From Flavobacteriales bacterium (lineage in GTDB: Bacteria; Bacteroidota; Bacteroidia; Flavobacteriales; Parvicellaceae): 12,325 nucleotides of DNA. Of this stretch, positions 1 through 7,695 are shown piece after piece (the stretch's first letter is position 1; each line of letters begins with the position of its first letter). The translations under genes and the position numbers were made by a program. The DNA lies in contig JAAZYJ010000162.1 of assembly GCA_014239715.1 (NCBI GenBank), positions 1 to 12,325 on the forward strand, given 5' to 3'. Under the pieces are notes generated by a model. The model worked only from the letters and a program-made list of their open reading frames with translations, had not been told where the DNA came from and ran no database searches.

Positions 1-789
1 CAGGTTAAGGAACAGGTTGAGCTGGATGTGTTTTTCTATGACTCTACAAGTGATGCGGACGTAAAGCGAATTGAGAAGGAGATATCAGCACAGCCTTATG
101 TGAGAAATGCGGTTTTTGTTTCTAAAGACTCAGCCTTTGCTACCATCAAAGCAGGTATCGGGGAGGATCATATGAATTTGCTGGATGAAAACCCATTCCA
201 GGCTTCCATTAATGTTTTGCTCGAAGAAAGCTACGTGAATGTGGACAGTGTTGAAGCATTTGAGCGGTGGGTATTGGCAGACAATGAAGAGCTTGTTGAG
301 GAGGTCTACTACAACAAAAGCCAATTTGAAAGTGTCAATGAGAGCTTTAGCAATATCAGCCTTTGGATATGGGGATTTGCGTCACTGTTACTTGTTGTCG
401 CCATAGTGCTGATATTTGTTACGATCCGTTTATCGATCTATGCTCAACGGTTTACGATAAAAACCATGCAGCTTGTCGGTGCAAAATCATCTTTTATTAA
501 ACGACCGTTTCTGGTCAATTCCTTATTGCTGGGACTATCATCAGGTATTATAGCTGCAATGCTGTTTATCGGTATGAGCTATGTGCTGTGGCAATTCAGT
601 CCTGAAGTGTTATTCGGGGATTCTACAGTTGAATCCATAACATTGGCAGGAGGTGAAAATCAAAATGATTTTAAGATATTTGGCATTCTGTTCGGGTGCA
701 TAGTTTTGGGGGGGATGTTGATCTCATATATAAGCACCTCCCTTGCGCTTAGAAAGTACATTCGAATAAAAACGGATAATTTGTATTGA
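1..789 (+). CDS. ftsX: Cell division protein FtsX, 5'-truncated by the window edge
   Basis: FtsX is the membrane subunit of the FtsEX ABC-type complex, which in other bacteria couples the divisome to peptidoglycan hydrolase activation. The frame is open from base 1 (Q-V-K-E-Q-V), so the GTG at 28 is an internal codon and the true start lies upstream. I estimate about 30 residues are missing (first cytoplasmic segment and TM1). Of the 263 visible residues, about 1-120 form the extracytoplasmic domain, with the typical opening of a D-V-F-F-Y-D strand and a 'V..A.FVSKDSAF' stretch. Three membrane helices follow at about 121-143, 173-196 and 226-248. The family signature 'MQLVGAKSSFIKRPF' sits after the first of these, at about 157-171. 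The gene ends 2 nt before the next gene, so co-transcription is very likely. No FtsE gene is visible. Identification is firm from domain order and the signature. Confidence 0.93.
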   Translation, partial: QVKEQVELDVFFYDSTSDADVKRIEKEISAQPYVRNAVFVSKDSAFATIKAGIGEDHMNLLDENPFQASINVLLEESYVNVDSVEAFERWVLADNEELVEEVYYNKSQFESVNESFSNISLWIWGFASLLLVVAIVLIFVTIRLSIYAQRFTIKTMQLVGAKSSFIKRPFLVNSLLLGLSSGIIAAMLFIGMSYVLWQFSPEVLFGDSTVESITLAGGENQNDFKIFGILFGCIVLGGMLISYISTSLALRKYIRIKTDNLY

Positions 790-791
790 TT

Positions 792-1034
792 ATGACTACA
801 GAAGAAGAAAATAAGGCTGCTCTCGGAAAATTAAACTACATCTTAATGGTTGTAGGAGTGCTGATAGTAGTTGTCGGATTTGTATTAATGTCGGGAGGTG
901 GTTCCGCAGATCCTACTGAATTTAACGAGGAAGAACTTTTTCACCCTACGCGAATTACGGTGGCACCAATAACGGTAATTGTTGGCTACGTGGTTGTCAT
1001 TTTTGCTATCATGAAGCGTCCTAAATCAAAATGA
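792..1034 (+). CDS. Small two-helix membrane protein, DUF3098 family
   Basis: This 80-residue protein has two hydrophobic helices (about residues 15-34 and 57-74) joined by a polar loop. It carries the MSGG stretch (33-36) and a R-I-T-V-A-P-I motif (54-60), which I recognise as typical of DUF3098, a Bacteroidota family of unknown function. The ATG at 792 is chosen over the in-frame TTG at 786 because the TTG lies inside ftsX and ATG gives the family's usual short acidic N-terminus (MTTEEEN). The stop codon overlaps the uppP start as ATGA. Its fixed place between ftsX and uppP suggests a link with division or envelope assembly, but that is inference from context only; no catalytic residues are apparent. 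The family call is from memory of sequence pattern. Confidence 0.85.
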   Translation: MTTEEENKAALGKLNYILMVVGVLIVVVGFVLMSGGGSADPTEFNEEELFHPTRITVAPITVIVGYVVVIFAIMKRPKSK

Positions 1035-2104
1035 GCTTTTTAGAAGCTGTTATTTTAGGAATAATTCAGGGCTTAACAGAATTTCTACCTGTATCAAGTA
1101 GTGGTCATATAGAGCTCGGAAAGGAAATTCTGGGGGTCGAGATCTCGGATCCGTTATTACTGTCTATCGTATTGCACGCAGCTACGGCGATGAGCACGAT
1201 CGTTATTTTCCGGAAGGACATTTTAGAGATACTGAAAGGATTGTTCAAGTTCAGGTGGAATGAAGAGACGAAATTCACCTTTTTGATCCTCGTTTCAATG
1301 GTTCCGGCTGCACTTGTCGGTTTATTTTTTGAAGATCAGATCGAAGCCTTTTTTAGCGGGAACATTTTGCTCGTTGGCGTTATGCTCTTGTTAACAGGGG
1401 TTCTTCTCTTCTTTGCGGATCTGTCAAAAAACACCCCTAAAAAAGTCACGTTTATGGCTTCAGTAATTGTTGGTATTGCTCAGGCTATTGCTATTTTGCC
1501 GGGAATATCAAGAAGCGGAGCGACCATTTCCACTTCGGTTATATTAGGTGTTGATCGTTCAAAAGCTGCACGATTTTCATTCCTTATGGTTGTACCTTTG
1601 ATCCTGGGAGCAGCACTTTTGGACATGAAGAAGTACAAGGAAATAGCGGACCTGGAAAAATTGTCGGCACAAGAGCGTACGGAAGTAATTATGTCTGAAC
1701 TGACCAAGGAAGAGGTAGTCTCTGAAGCAGAATTTAACTCGGTCAGAATGGCCATTCTTCAGAAAGAGGAATCGTGGGATTTTTTTAAGGTCAAGATTGA
1801 AAACAATTTGGGCGAAGGGGCGATCGGCAGAGAATCTGAGTTGACAAAGGGGTTTACTGCTGATCTAGGTTCACGAGTTAAGACTTCCACAAGTGATAAG
1901 GTGCTATCCAATCATCTGGCGAAGGTCAGGCCCTTGATGTCACTTGATCTGTGGACACTCATGGTTGGTTTTATCGCTGCTTTTCTGACAGGCCTTTTTG
2001 CATGTAGCTGGATGATCAAGCTAGTTAAAAGGTCGCAGCTGAAATATTTTTCTTTTTATTGTTTTGGTATCGGGGTGGCTGCCATCATCTATAGCCTGTT
2101 TTAA
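1031..2104 (+). CDS. uppP: Undecaprenyl-diphosphate phosphatase (BacA/UppP family) with a large insert
   Basis: UppP removes a phosphate from undecaprenyl diphosphate at the membrane, recycling the lipid carrier for peptidoglycan and other envelope polymers. Both family motifs are present. The first is 'QGLTEFLPVSSSGH' at residues 13-26 (Q13, E17, S23/S24, H26). The second is 'PGISRSGATIS' at about 157-167, with R161 matching the essential arginine. The protein has 357 residues, whereas the family is usually about 260-275. The surplus is a hydrophilic stretch from about residue 200 to 305, between the helix 'FSFLMVVPLILGAALL' and the helix starting 'LWTLMVGFIAAF'; only a short loop is expected there. 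The catalytic core looks intact, so I expect activity. Start and stop overlap the neighbours (ATGA with the DUF3098 gene, TAATG with truB), implying translational coupling in the ftsX operon. Confidence 0.94.
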   Translation: MSFLEAVILGIIQGLTEFLPVSSSGHIELGKEILGVEISDPLLLSIVLHAATAMSTIVIFRKDILEILKGLFKFRWNEETKFTFLILVSMVPAALVGLFFEDQIEAFFSGNILLVGVMLLLTGVLLFFADLSKNTPKKVTFMASVIVGIAQAIAILPGISRSGATISTSVILGVDRSKAARFSFLMVVPLILGAALLDMKKYKEIADLEKLSAQERTEVIMSELTKEEVVSEAEFNSVRMAILQKEESWDFFKVKIENNLGEGAIGRESELTKGFTADLGSRVKTSTSDKVLSNHLAKVRPLMSLDLWTLMVGFIAAFLTGLFACSWMIKLVKRSQLKYFSFYCFGIGVAAIIYSLF

Positions 2105-2790
2105 TGTTCGATTTTCAGCAAGGAGAAATATTGTTGATCAACAAGCCCATGGAATGGACATCGTTTCAGGTGGTGAATAAAATACGGTACGAGATCCGAA
2201 GAAAACTTGGTATTAAAAAGATAAAGGTCGGGCATGCCGGGACTCTGGACCCTCTGGCAACAGGATTATTGATCCTATGCACCGGTAAGAAAACGAAGAC
2301 AATTGATAAGATCCAAAAACAGACAAAGGAGTATACAGGCCGAATTCAGCTGGGAAGTACAACGCCTTCTTTTGACCTGGAGACAGAAATAGATCAACAT
2401 TTTTCGGTGGATCATCTCAATGAGGAGGTGATTAAAGATGCCACTTCAAGGTTGACGGGGAAGATCGACCAGGTCCCCCCGTCTTTTTCAGCAAAAAAAG
2501 TTGGAGGTCAAAGAGCCTACAATGCTGCACGAAAAGGTGAGCTGCTGGTCCTGCCACCAAATAGCGTTGAAGTATATGAATTCGAAATTAATTGTAATGT
2601 ATTGCCTGCAGTTGACTTTCGTATAACGTGTAGTAAAGGAACTTATATCAGGGCTTTGGCTCGTGACCTGGGAAAAGAGACAAATTCGGGTGGGCACCTT
2701 ACCGCTTTGCATCGGACAAAAATTGGCAACTATTCAGTAGAAAATGCGTTAACTGTTGAGGAAATGATTCAACAGATTAGTCAAGGTTAA
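2104..2790 (+). CDS. truB: tRNA pseudouridine(55) synthase TruB
   Basis: TruB converts U55 in the T-loop of elongator tRNAs to pseudouridine. The catalytic motif 'GHAGTLDPLATGLL' is at residues 43-56, with D49 as the nucleophile. Supporting conserved blocks are 'NKPMEWTSF' (13-21), 'KEYTGRIQLG' (75-84, with the conserved tyrosine Y78), 'PPSFSAKKVGGQRAYNAARKG' (about 125-145) and 'GTYIRALARDLG' (179-190, R183). At 228 residues it is shorter than E. coli TruB and lacks a clear C-terminal PUA-like domain, which I believe is usual in this phylum. The ATG overlaps the uppP stop by one base (TAATG), so it is translated from the same message as uppP. No intrinsic terminator is evident after it, so some read-through into queA is possible. 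Confidence 0.96.
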   Translation: MFDFQQGEILLINKPMEWTSFQVVNKIRYEIRRKLGIKKIKVGHAGTLDPLATGLLILCTGKKTKTIDKIQKQTKEYTGRIQLGSTTPSFDLETEIDQHFSVDHLNEEVIKDATSRLTGKIDQVPPSFSAKKVGGQRAYNAARKGELLVLPPNSVEVYEFEINCNVLPAVDFRITCSKGTYIRALARDLGKETNSGGHLTALHRTKIGNYSVENALTVEEMIQQISQG

Positions 2791-2831
2791 GTCATTTTCA
2801 TTGTGTAATAATAGTAGCAATTTTCATCAAG

Positions 2832-2848
2832 TAATTGAAGTTCAATTA
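2832..2848. repeat. 17-nt palindrome in the queA upstream region
   Basis: The sequence TAATTGAA-G-TTCAATTA is a perfect inverted repeat with 8-bp arms and a single central base. It overlaps the candidate -33 element of the queA promoter (TTG at 2835-2837), which is where a repressor operator could sit. It is AT-rich, so chance formation is possible. It has no T-tract, so it is not a terminator. Confidence 0.4.
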
Positions 2849-2864
2849 TTAATTACTAAATTCG
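2835..2864 (+). promoter_or_regulatory. Candidate Bacteroidota-type promoter for queA
   Basis: TTG at 2835-2837 is followed after exactly 19 nt by TAAATTCG at 2857-2864. This matches the phylum consensus TTG-N19-TAnnTTTG in seven of eight positions of the -7 box (C in place of the third T). Transcription would start around 2870, leaving a leader of about 25 nt before the queA ATG. It lies in the only sizeable gap between truB and queA. This is a pattern match only, with no experimental support. Confidence 0.42.
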
Positions 2865-2895
2865 CGCTCCTCAACAGAGGAATAAATAGTCACAA

Positions 2896-3945
2896 ATGAA
2901 GCTATCTCAATTCAAATACGAACTACCGGATAAACTAATCGCACAATACCCCGTGGACAACAGGGATGAATCTCGGCTTTTAGTGGTAAATAGAAAAGAA
3001 GGAAAATTTGAGCACAAAATGTTCAGAGATGTCATTGATTATTTTGATGATGGTGATGCCATGGTGTTCAATAACACCAGAGTTTTCCCGGCCAGAATGT
3101 ATGGTAACAAAGAAAAAACAGGAGCTCGAATTGAAGTGTTTTTATTGCGGGAGCTGAATCGGGAAAGTTTGTTGTGGGATGTCTTGGTTGACCCGGCAAG
3201 AAAGATCCGGATTGGCAATAAGCTTTATTTTGGAGAAGATGAAGCACTTGTTGCTGAGGTAATAGATAATACCACCTCCAGAGGAAGAACGTTACGGTTC
3301 TTGTATGATGGTCCGTATGACGATTTTAAACAAGCAATTACAGCATTGGGTGAAACACCAATTCCGAAATACATTGATCGACCTGTTGAAACGATCGATG
3401 AAGAAAGATTTCAGACGATCTTTGCGAAAGAGGAGGGGGCTGTTGCAGCACCCACTGCCGGTCTTCATTTTTCAAGAGAATTATTGAAAAGACTGGAGCT
3501 GAAAGGATTAAATTTTGCTGAGCTTACTCTTCATGTCGGTCTTGGTACTTTCAGACCTGTAGAGGTAGAGGATCTTACTAAGCACAAAATGGATTCCGAG
3601 CAGCTGTCGATCTCTGAAGGTGCAGCTCAAACTGTGAACCAGACAAAGGATGCTAAAAAAACAATTTGTGCTATTGGCACAACGGTGATGCGATCAATTG
3701 AGACCTCTGTATCCACGGAAGGGAGATTAAAGGCCTATGATGGATGGACGAATAAATTCATATTTCCTCCTTACGAGTTTAGAATAGCCGACGCCATGAT
3801 AAGCAATTTTCACATGCCAATGTCTACACTGTTAATGCAGGTTTGTGCATTTGGGGGGTATGACCTTGTAATGGAAGCATACAAAGAAGCCATTAAGGAA
3901 AAATACAGGTTTTATTCGTATGGTGACGCGATGCTCATTATTTAA
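2896..3945 (+). CDS. queA: S-adenosylmethionine:tRNA ribosyltransferase-isomerase QueA
   Basis: QueA transfers and isomerises the ribosyl group of S-adenosylmethionine onto 7-aminomethyl-7-deazaguanine at tRNA position 34, giving epoxyqueuosine. The 349-residue length is normal for the family (about 340-360). Recognisable conserved blocks are '[10 protein letters not shown]' (10-19), '[13 protein letters not shown]' (58-70) followed by '[11 protein letters not shown]' (75-85), 'AAPTAGLHF' (184-192), 'TLHVGLGTF' (211-219), '[10 protein letters not shown]' (261-270) and '[10 protein letters not shown]' (304-313). The ATG at 2896 gives the standard start '[11 protein letters not shown]'. A 105-nt gap with a promoter-like sequence separates it from truB, and a strong terminator follows, so it may form its own transcription unit while also receiving read-through from the ftsX-truB operon. 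No other queuosine gene is in the window. Confidence 0.97.
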   Translation: MKLSQFKYELPDKLIAQYPVDNRDESRLLVVNRKEGKFEHKMFRDVIDYFDDGDAMVFNNTRVFPARMYGNKEKTGARIEVFLLRELNRESLLWDVLVDPARKIRIGNKLYFGEDEALVAEVIDNTTSRGRTLRFLYDGPYDDFKQAITALGETPIPKYIDRPVETIDEERFQTIFAKEEGAVAAPTAGLHFSRELLKRLELKGLNFAELTLHVGLGTFRPVEVEDLTKHKMDSEQLSISEGAAQTVNQTKDAKKTICAIGTTVMRSIETSVSTEGRLKAYDGWTNKFIFPPYEFRIADAMISNFHMPMSTLLMQVCAFGGYDLVMEAYKEAIKEKYRFYSYGDAMLII

Positions 3946-3968
3946 CAGCAGTTATTATAATTATTGTT

Positions 3969-4004
3969 AAATCCCTGTCAATATTATTGATAGGGATTTT
4001 TTTT
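3969..4004 (+). terminator. Intrinsic terminator after queA
   Basis: A 14-bp stem (3969-3982 with 3986-3999) containing one G.U pair closes a 3-nt ATT loop and runs directly into eight T residues (3997-4004). The left arm is AAATCCCTGTCAAT and the right arm ATTGATAGGGATTT. It lies 23 nt after the queA stop and 39 nt before the next gene, so it separates the ftsX-queA group from the DUF2339 group. The A-rich left base of the stem gives partial symmetry, but there are no genes on the opposite strand to serve. Confidence 0.92.
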
Positions 4005-4043
4005 GCTGAAATTTAGGTACATTCAATAATAAACGTATTTCTC

Positions 4044-6647
4044 ATGGGTCATGTCGATACTATTAAGCAGCTGTTTGGTCGCTTTAAAAAATTAAATGAA
4101 CGTCAGATCGATCTGAGGAAAGATGTCGACTTCTTAAAACAAGAGATCATAAGCTATCCAAAAGATCATGCGCAGGTTCTCGAAGCAGATTCAGACCTTG
4201 TCTTTATTCTCGGCAAATCCGACGCCTTTACGAATGAATTTGAAAAGCTCAGAGTAGAGCTTAACTCGTACAAAAACGCTCCGAATCCGCAACCGGAATT
4301 GGCAGCTAAGCTCGATGAGAAACTGTCATTTATTGAGAAGAAACAAACAGAATTTAGTGAGAAAATAGGGGCGTTAAAGGAAAAGGTGTCTGGTTTTCAG
4401 GGAACAATAGACAGGATAAAAGAGTCTGTGCCCGCAATGGAGATTAAAGAACCTGATACTGACACCGGTGCGGACTCAGGGCCGACCGCGTTTAATGAGC
4501 GGCAGGAAAGAACATCAGAACAAAAGGTAGAACCTGGAGGACATAAAGAGGGTGAGCTGGATAGTGCGGAGGTGTTTATTGGTCAGAAGGTTTTTAGCTA
4601 TGTAGGAATTGGCATACTTCTGATCGGTCTTGGACTGGGAGCAAAGGTGGCAATTGAAAATGACTGGCTGGGGCCTGTTTTTCAGGTCGTTACGGGATAT
4701 TCCATAGCTGTTGCCATGGCAATTCTTGGGTTGTGGTTAAAGAAAAAATATGAGGGATTCAGCGCCGTTCTTGTTGGAGGCGGGCTGGCCACAGCCTACT
4801 TTATGACGTATGCCTCTTATGCCTACTACGGTTATTTCGGACAGATCGAATCTTTTGCCCTAATGGTTATAATTACCGCCGTTACTGTTTTTGCAGCTCT
4901 GAAATACGATAAGGAGCTGGTTGCTATTCTGGGCATGGTAGGTGCTTATGGGATACCATTTCTGCTGGATAATGATTCAGGAAGGGTGCACATTATGTTT
5001 ACCTATATGGCCATTATTAATGCAGGTATACTGTTTCTGGGATTCAAGAAATACTGGAGAGGGTTGTATTACAGTGCTTTCGGATTGACCTGGCTCGTAT
5101 TCGGTTCCTGGTTTCTAATGGATTATCAATCTGAGGACCATTTTCACATTGCCGTTATTTTTCTTAGCATTTACTACGTAACTTTTTATGCAGCATTTCT
5201 GGCTCATAAGTTGATTCAGAAGGATAAGTTCAACGGCGGCGATATTTCATTGATATTGGTCAATTCTATCCTGTTCTTTCTGATCGGATACAACATTTTG
5301 GATTCTCAACCGGTTGGACAGGAATATCTTGGAACGTTCGCTTTGGCAAATGCCGCATTCCATTTTCTCATCACCTTGGTGTTTTACAAGAAGAATCTTT
5401 CGGATAAGGGCCTTTTCTATGTGGAAGCAGGAATGGTCCTTTTGTTTATTACTATTGCAATTCCCATTCAGTTTGACGGGAACTGGATCCCCATATTCTG
5501 GACTCTTGAAGCATTGATCTTGTTCTTTATCGGAAGAGTGCAAGGGATAAAGGTCTATGAGCTATTGTCCTATCCGATGATCGTATTTGCCTTTTTCAGC
5601 GTCTGCAAAAGCCTGGTTGTAGATTATCAACCCTATTTGTCGAGATATAGTCATGGTGGTGGAGATCTTGCCTTTTTGAACAATCAGGTATTTCTTGGTG
5701 CAGCAATGGCGTGCCTTGGTTTTATTGTGATGTCTTTGTTAAACCGTCTTCCTTCAAAACGACCGGAAAAACCGAATGGTTGGCAGCTTACACTCGACTT
5801 CTTTTTGCCGATAACGACTTTTGCCCTCATTTACTTCACATTCTTCGCTGAAATTTCTGCCTACTGGATGCAACAATATTCTGCATCGGTAACGGATGCT
5901 TACTACTACAATGCGGATCTCTTGAAGCTTAGAACTATATCTATTCTGGATTATAGCCTGATCTTTCTTGGTGCAATTGGAGTGCTCAACTGGATAGTTT
6001 GGAAGAATAAGAACTTTGGCATTATACTTACCTCAGTTTCCATGTTTGGCGTTCTTCTGTATGCGGTCCTCGGAACCTTTGTTTTCAATGAGCTTTCCGA
6101 CTCGCTTCAAGGGAATAATCATTGGAATGAGTACTTCACTCTAGACAAGGTGCAGGTGTATACATATAAGTACGTTTCCCTATTGGTATTTGTATTGTTC
6201 ACCGCAGTCCAGTTCTTATCTACCCGCGCCTTGAAACTTGGAGAAACATTAGCGCAGTGGAATGCTGGGCTGATCCATTTTTGTGCCTTGATCATTATCA
6301 GCCATGAATTCCTGTTCATAGCGGATGCAAATGGGCTGTCAAATTCAACCAAAACAGCATTAAGTGTACTTTGGGCGGCCTATGCGGTCGTGCTATTGGC
6401 AATTGGGATATCAAAAGGCCGGGGTTATCTCAGGATTTCTGCTTTTATCATCTGGGGAGTTGTTCTAACGAAGCTTCTGCTGTATGACTTGACGCACCTT
6501 TCATTAGAGGTAAAAACAGTCGTATTCATTACAATTGGTGTATTATTGTTGATCGTTTCGTTCCTTTATTATAGAGTTGTAGCGAAGCAAAAACAAGAAC
6601 AAACTATTGGATCAGAAGGAGAAGCAGGACATAAGGAATCTGACTAG
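4044..6647 (+). CDS. Large polytopic membrane protein, DUF2339 family
   Basis: This 867-residue protein has a soluble N-terminal part of about 175 residues followed by some twenty or more hydrophobic helices to near residue 850. The N-terminal part is rich in K, E and Q. It looks like coiled coil over about 5-40 and 85-130, then becomes an acidic, proline- and glycine-containing linker (about 130-175). The first helix block ('IGQKVFSYVGIGILLIGLGL', 179-198) and the following 'ENDWLGPVFQVVTGY' match my memory of the opening of DUF2339, a predicted membrane protein family of unknown function. No catalytic motif or nucleotide-binding site is visible. ATG at 4044 is the first start after the queA terminator. 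The 3' end overlaps rlmN by 41 nt. The family assignment is fairly safe; I cannot give a function. Confidence 0.85.
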   Translation: MGHVDTIKQLFGRFKKLNERQIDLRKDVDFLKQEIISYPKDHAQVLEADSDLVFILGKSDAFTNEFEKLRVELNSYKNAPNPQPELAAKLDEKLSFIEKKQTEFSEKIGALKEKVSGFQGTIDRIKESVPAMEIKEPDTDTGADSGPTAFNERQERTSEQKVEPGGHKEGELDSAEVFIGQKVFSYVGIGILLIGLGLGAKVAIENDWLGPVFQVVTGYSIAVAMAILGLWLKKKYEGFSAVLVGGGLATAYFMTYASYAYYGYFGQIESFALMVIITAVTVFAALKYDKELVAILGMVGAYGIPFLLDNDSGRVHIMFTYMAIINAGILFLGFKKYWRGLYYSAFGLTWLVFGSWFLMDYQSEDHFHIAVIFLSIYYVTFYAAFLAHKLIQKDKFNGGDISLILVNSILFFLIGYNILDSQPVGQEYLGTFALANAAFHFLITLVFYKKNLSDKGLFYVEAGMVLLFITIAIPIQFDGNWIPIFWTLEALILFFIGRVQGIKVYELLSYPMIVFAFFSVCKSLVVDYQPYLSRYSHGGGDLAFLNNQVFLGAAMACLGFIVMSLLNRLPSKRPEKPNGWQLTLDFFLPITTFALIYFTFFAEISAYWMQQYSASVTDAYYYNADLLKLRTISILDYSLIFLGAIGVLNWIVWKNKNFGIILTSVSMFGVLLYAVLGTFVFNELSDSLQGNNHWNEYFTLDKVQVYTYKYVSLLVFVLFTAVQFLSTRALKLGETLAQWNAGLIHFCALIIISHEFLFIADANGLSNSTKTALSVLWAAYAVVLLAIGISKGRGYLRISAFIIWGVVLTKLLLYDLTHLSLEVKTVVFITIGVLLLIVSFLYYRVVAKQKQEQTIGSEGEAGHKESD

Positions 6648-7674
6648 GGAAAACCTGACCGAATTCTTTACGGACCATGGAGAAAAAAGCTTTCGGGCGA
6701 ATCAGGTGTACGACTGGTTGTGGAAAAAAGATGTCGGTACTTTTACCGAGATGACCAATCTTTCACACGAGCTCAGAATATTTCTGGATTCATATTTCTT
6801 CATCAATAAACTTGTTGTTGCAGATAAACAGATCAGCGCAGACAAGACGATCAAAAGTGCTTTTAAATTGATGGACGGAAAAGTAGTGGAAGGCGTTCTG
6901 ATTCCTACCTCCAAAAGAATGACGGCTTGCATTTCCTCTCAGGTAGGATGCTCTTTAAGCTGCAAGTTCTGTGCTACCGGGAGGTTAAAGCGTATGCGGA
7001 ATCTGGAACCTGCGGAAATTTACGATCAGGTGGTAAGCATTAAGAAGCAAGCCTTAGAACATTATGAACAGAACCTGTCCAATATTGTTATGATGGGAAT
7101 GGGTGAGCCATTGCTTAACTACAAGAATGTGTTGGAAGGGATCAGAATGATAACGGCTGAAGAAGGGCTGGGAATGTCACCGAAAAGAATTACACTGAGT
7201 ACCGCCGGCATCTCAAAAATGATTCATCAGCTGGGAGACGATGAGGTTAAGTTCAATCTGGCATTGTCATTGCACGCTGCTAATGATGTGAAGAGAAATG
7301 AGATCATGCCAATTAACGAATCCAATTCCTTACGTGAATTAGCAGAAGCACTGAAATACTTTTATGATAAAACTGGAACCAGGGTGACCTATGAGTACAT
7401 TATTTTTCGGGATTTCAACGATGAATTGACCGACGCGGCGGAGCTGGCAGTTTTCTGTAAGCACGTGCCATGTAAAGTGAATATTATTGAGTACAATCCA
7501 ATCGATAATGGACAATTTCAGCAGGCCTCCAGAACCAAGGTAGATGCATTTGCAATGTATTTGGAAGAGAGGAACATTATTGTAAATGTAAGAAGGAGCC
7601 GAGGCAAGGACATTGATGCTGCGTGTGGCCAGCTGGCAAATAAGAACGAGACAGCAATTAATAAAGACCAATAA
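6607..7674 (+). CDS. rlmN: Dual-specificity 23S rRNA/tRNA adenine-C2 methyltransferase RlmN (radical SAM)
   Basis: RlmN methylates C2 of A2503 in 23S rRNA and of A37 in some tRNAs by radical SAM chemistry. The iron-sulfur motif CxxxCxxC is C115, C119 and C122 in 'GCSLSCKFCATG'. C108 and C340 align with the two mechanistic cysteines of E. coli RlmN (C118 and C355). 'MMGMGEPLLNY' (162-172) is the SAM-binding GEP region, and 'LSTAG', 'ALSLHAAND' and 'IEYNP' are also canonical. The start is TTG at 6607, since no ATG or GTG lies near the conserved N-terminus ('DIRNLTRENLTEFF', about 8-21). That places it 41 nt inside the DUF2339 gene, in another frame, and suggests translational coupling. The 355-residue length is normal for the family. 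Confidence 0.96.
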   Translation: MDQKEKQDIRNLTRENLTEFFTDHGEKSFRANQVYDWLWKKDVGTFTEMTNLSHELRIFLDSYFFINKLVVADKQISADKTIKSAFKLMDGKVVEGVLIPTSKRMTACISSQVGCSLSCKFCATGRLKRMRNLEPAEIYDQVVSIKKQALEHYEQNLSNIVMMGMGEPLLNYKNVLEGIRMITAEEGLGMSPKRITLSTAGISKMIHQLGDDEVKFNLALSLHAANDVKRNEIMPINESNSLRELAEALKYFYDKTGTRVTYEYIIFRDFNDELTDAAELAVFCKHVPCKVNIIEYNPIDNGQFQQASRTKVDAFAMYLEERNIIVNVRRSRGKDIDAACGQLANKNETAINKDQ

Positions 7675-7695
7675 AGGTGACAAGGGATACGTAGA

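Noticed and set aside
28..789. Treating GTG at 28 as the ftsX start.
   Set aside because: The frame is open to the first base of the window and the upstream residues fit the FtsX extracytoplasmic domain; TM1 would be lost with this start.
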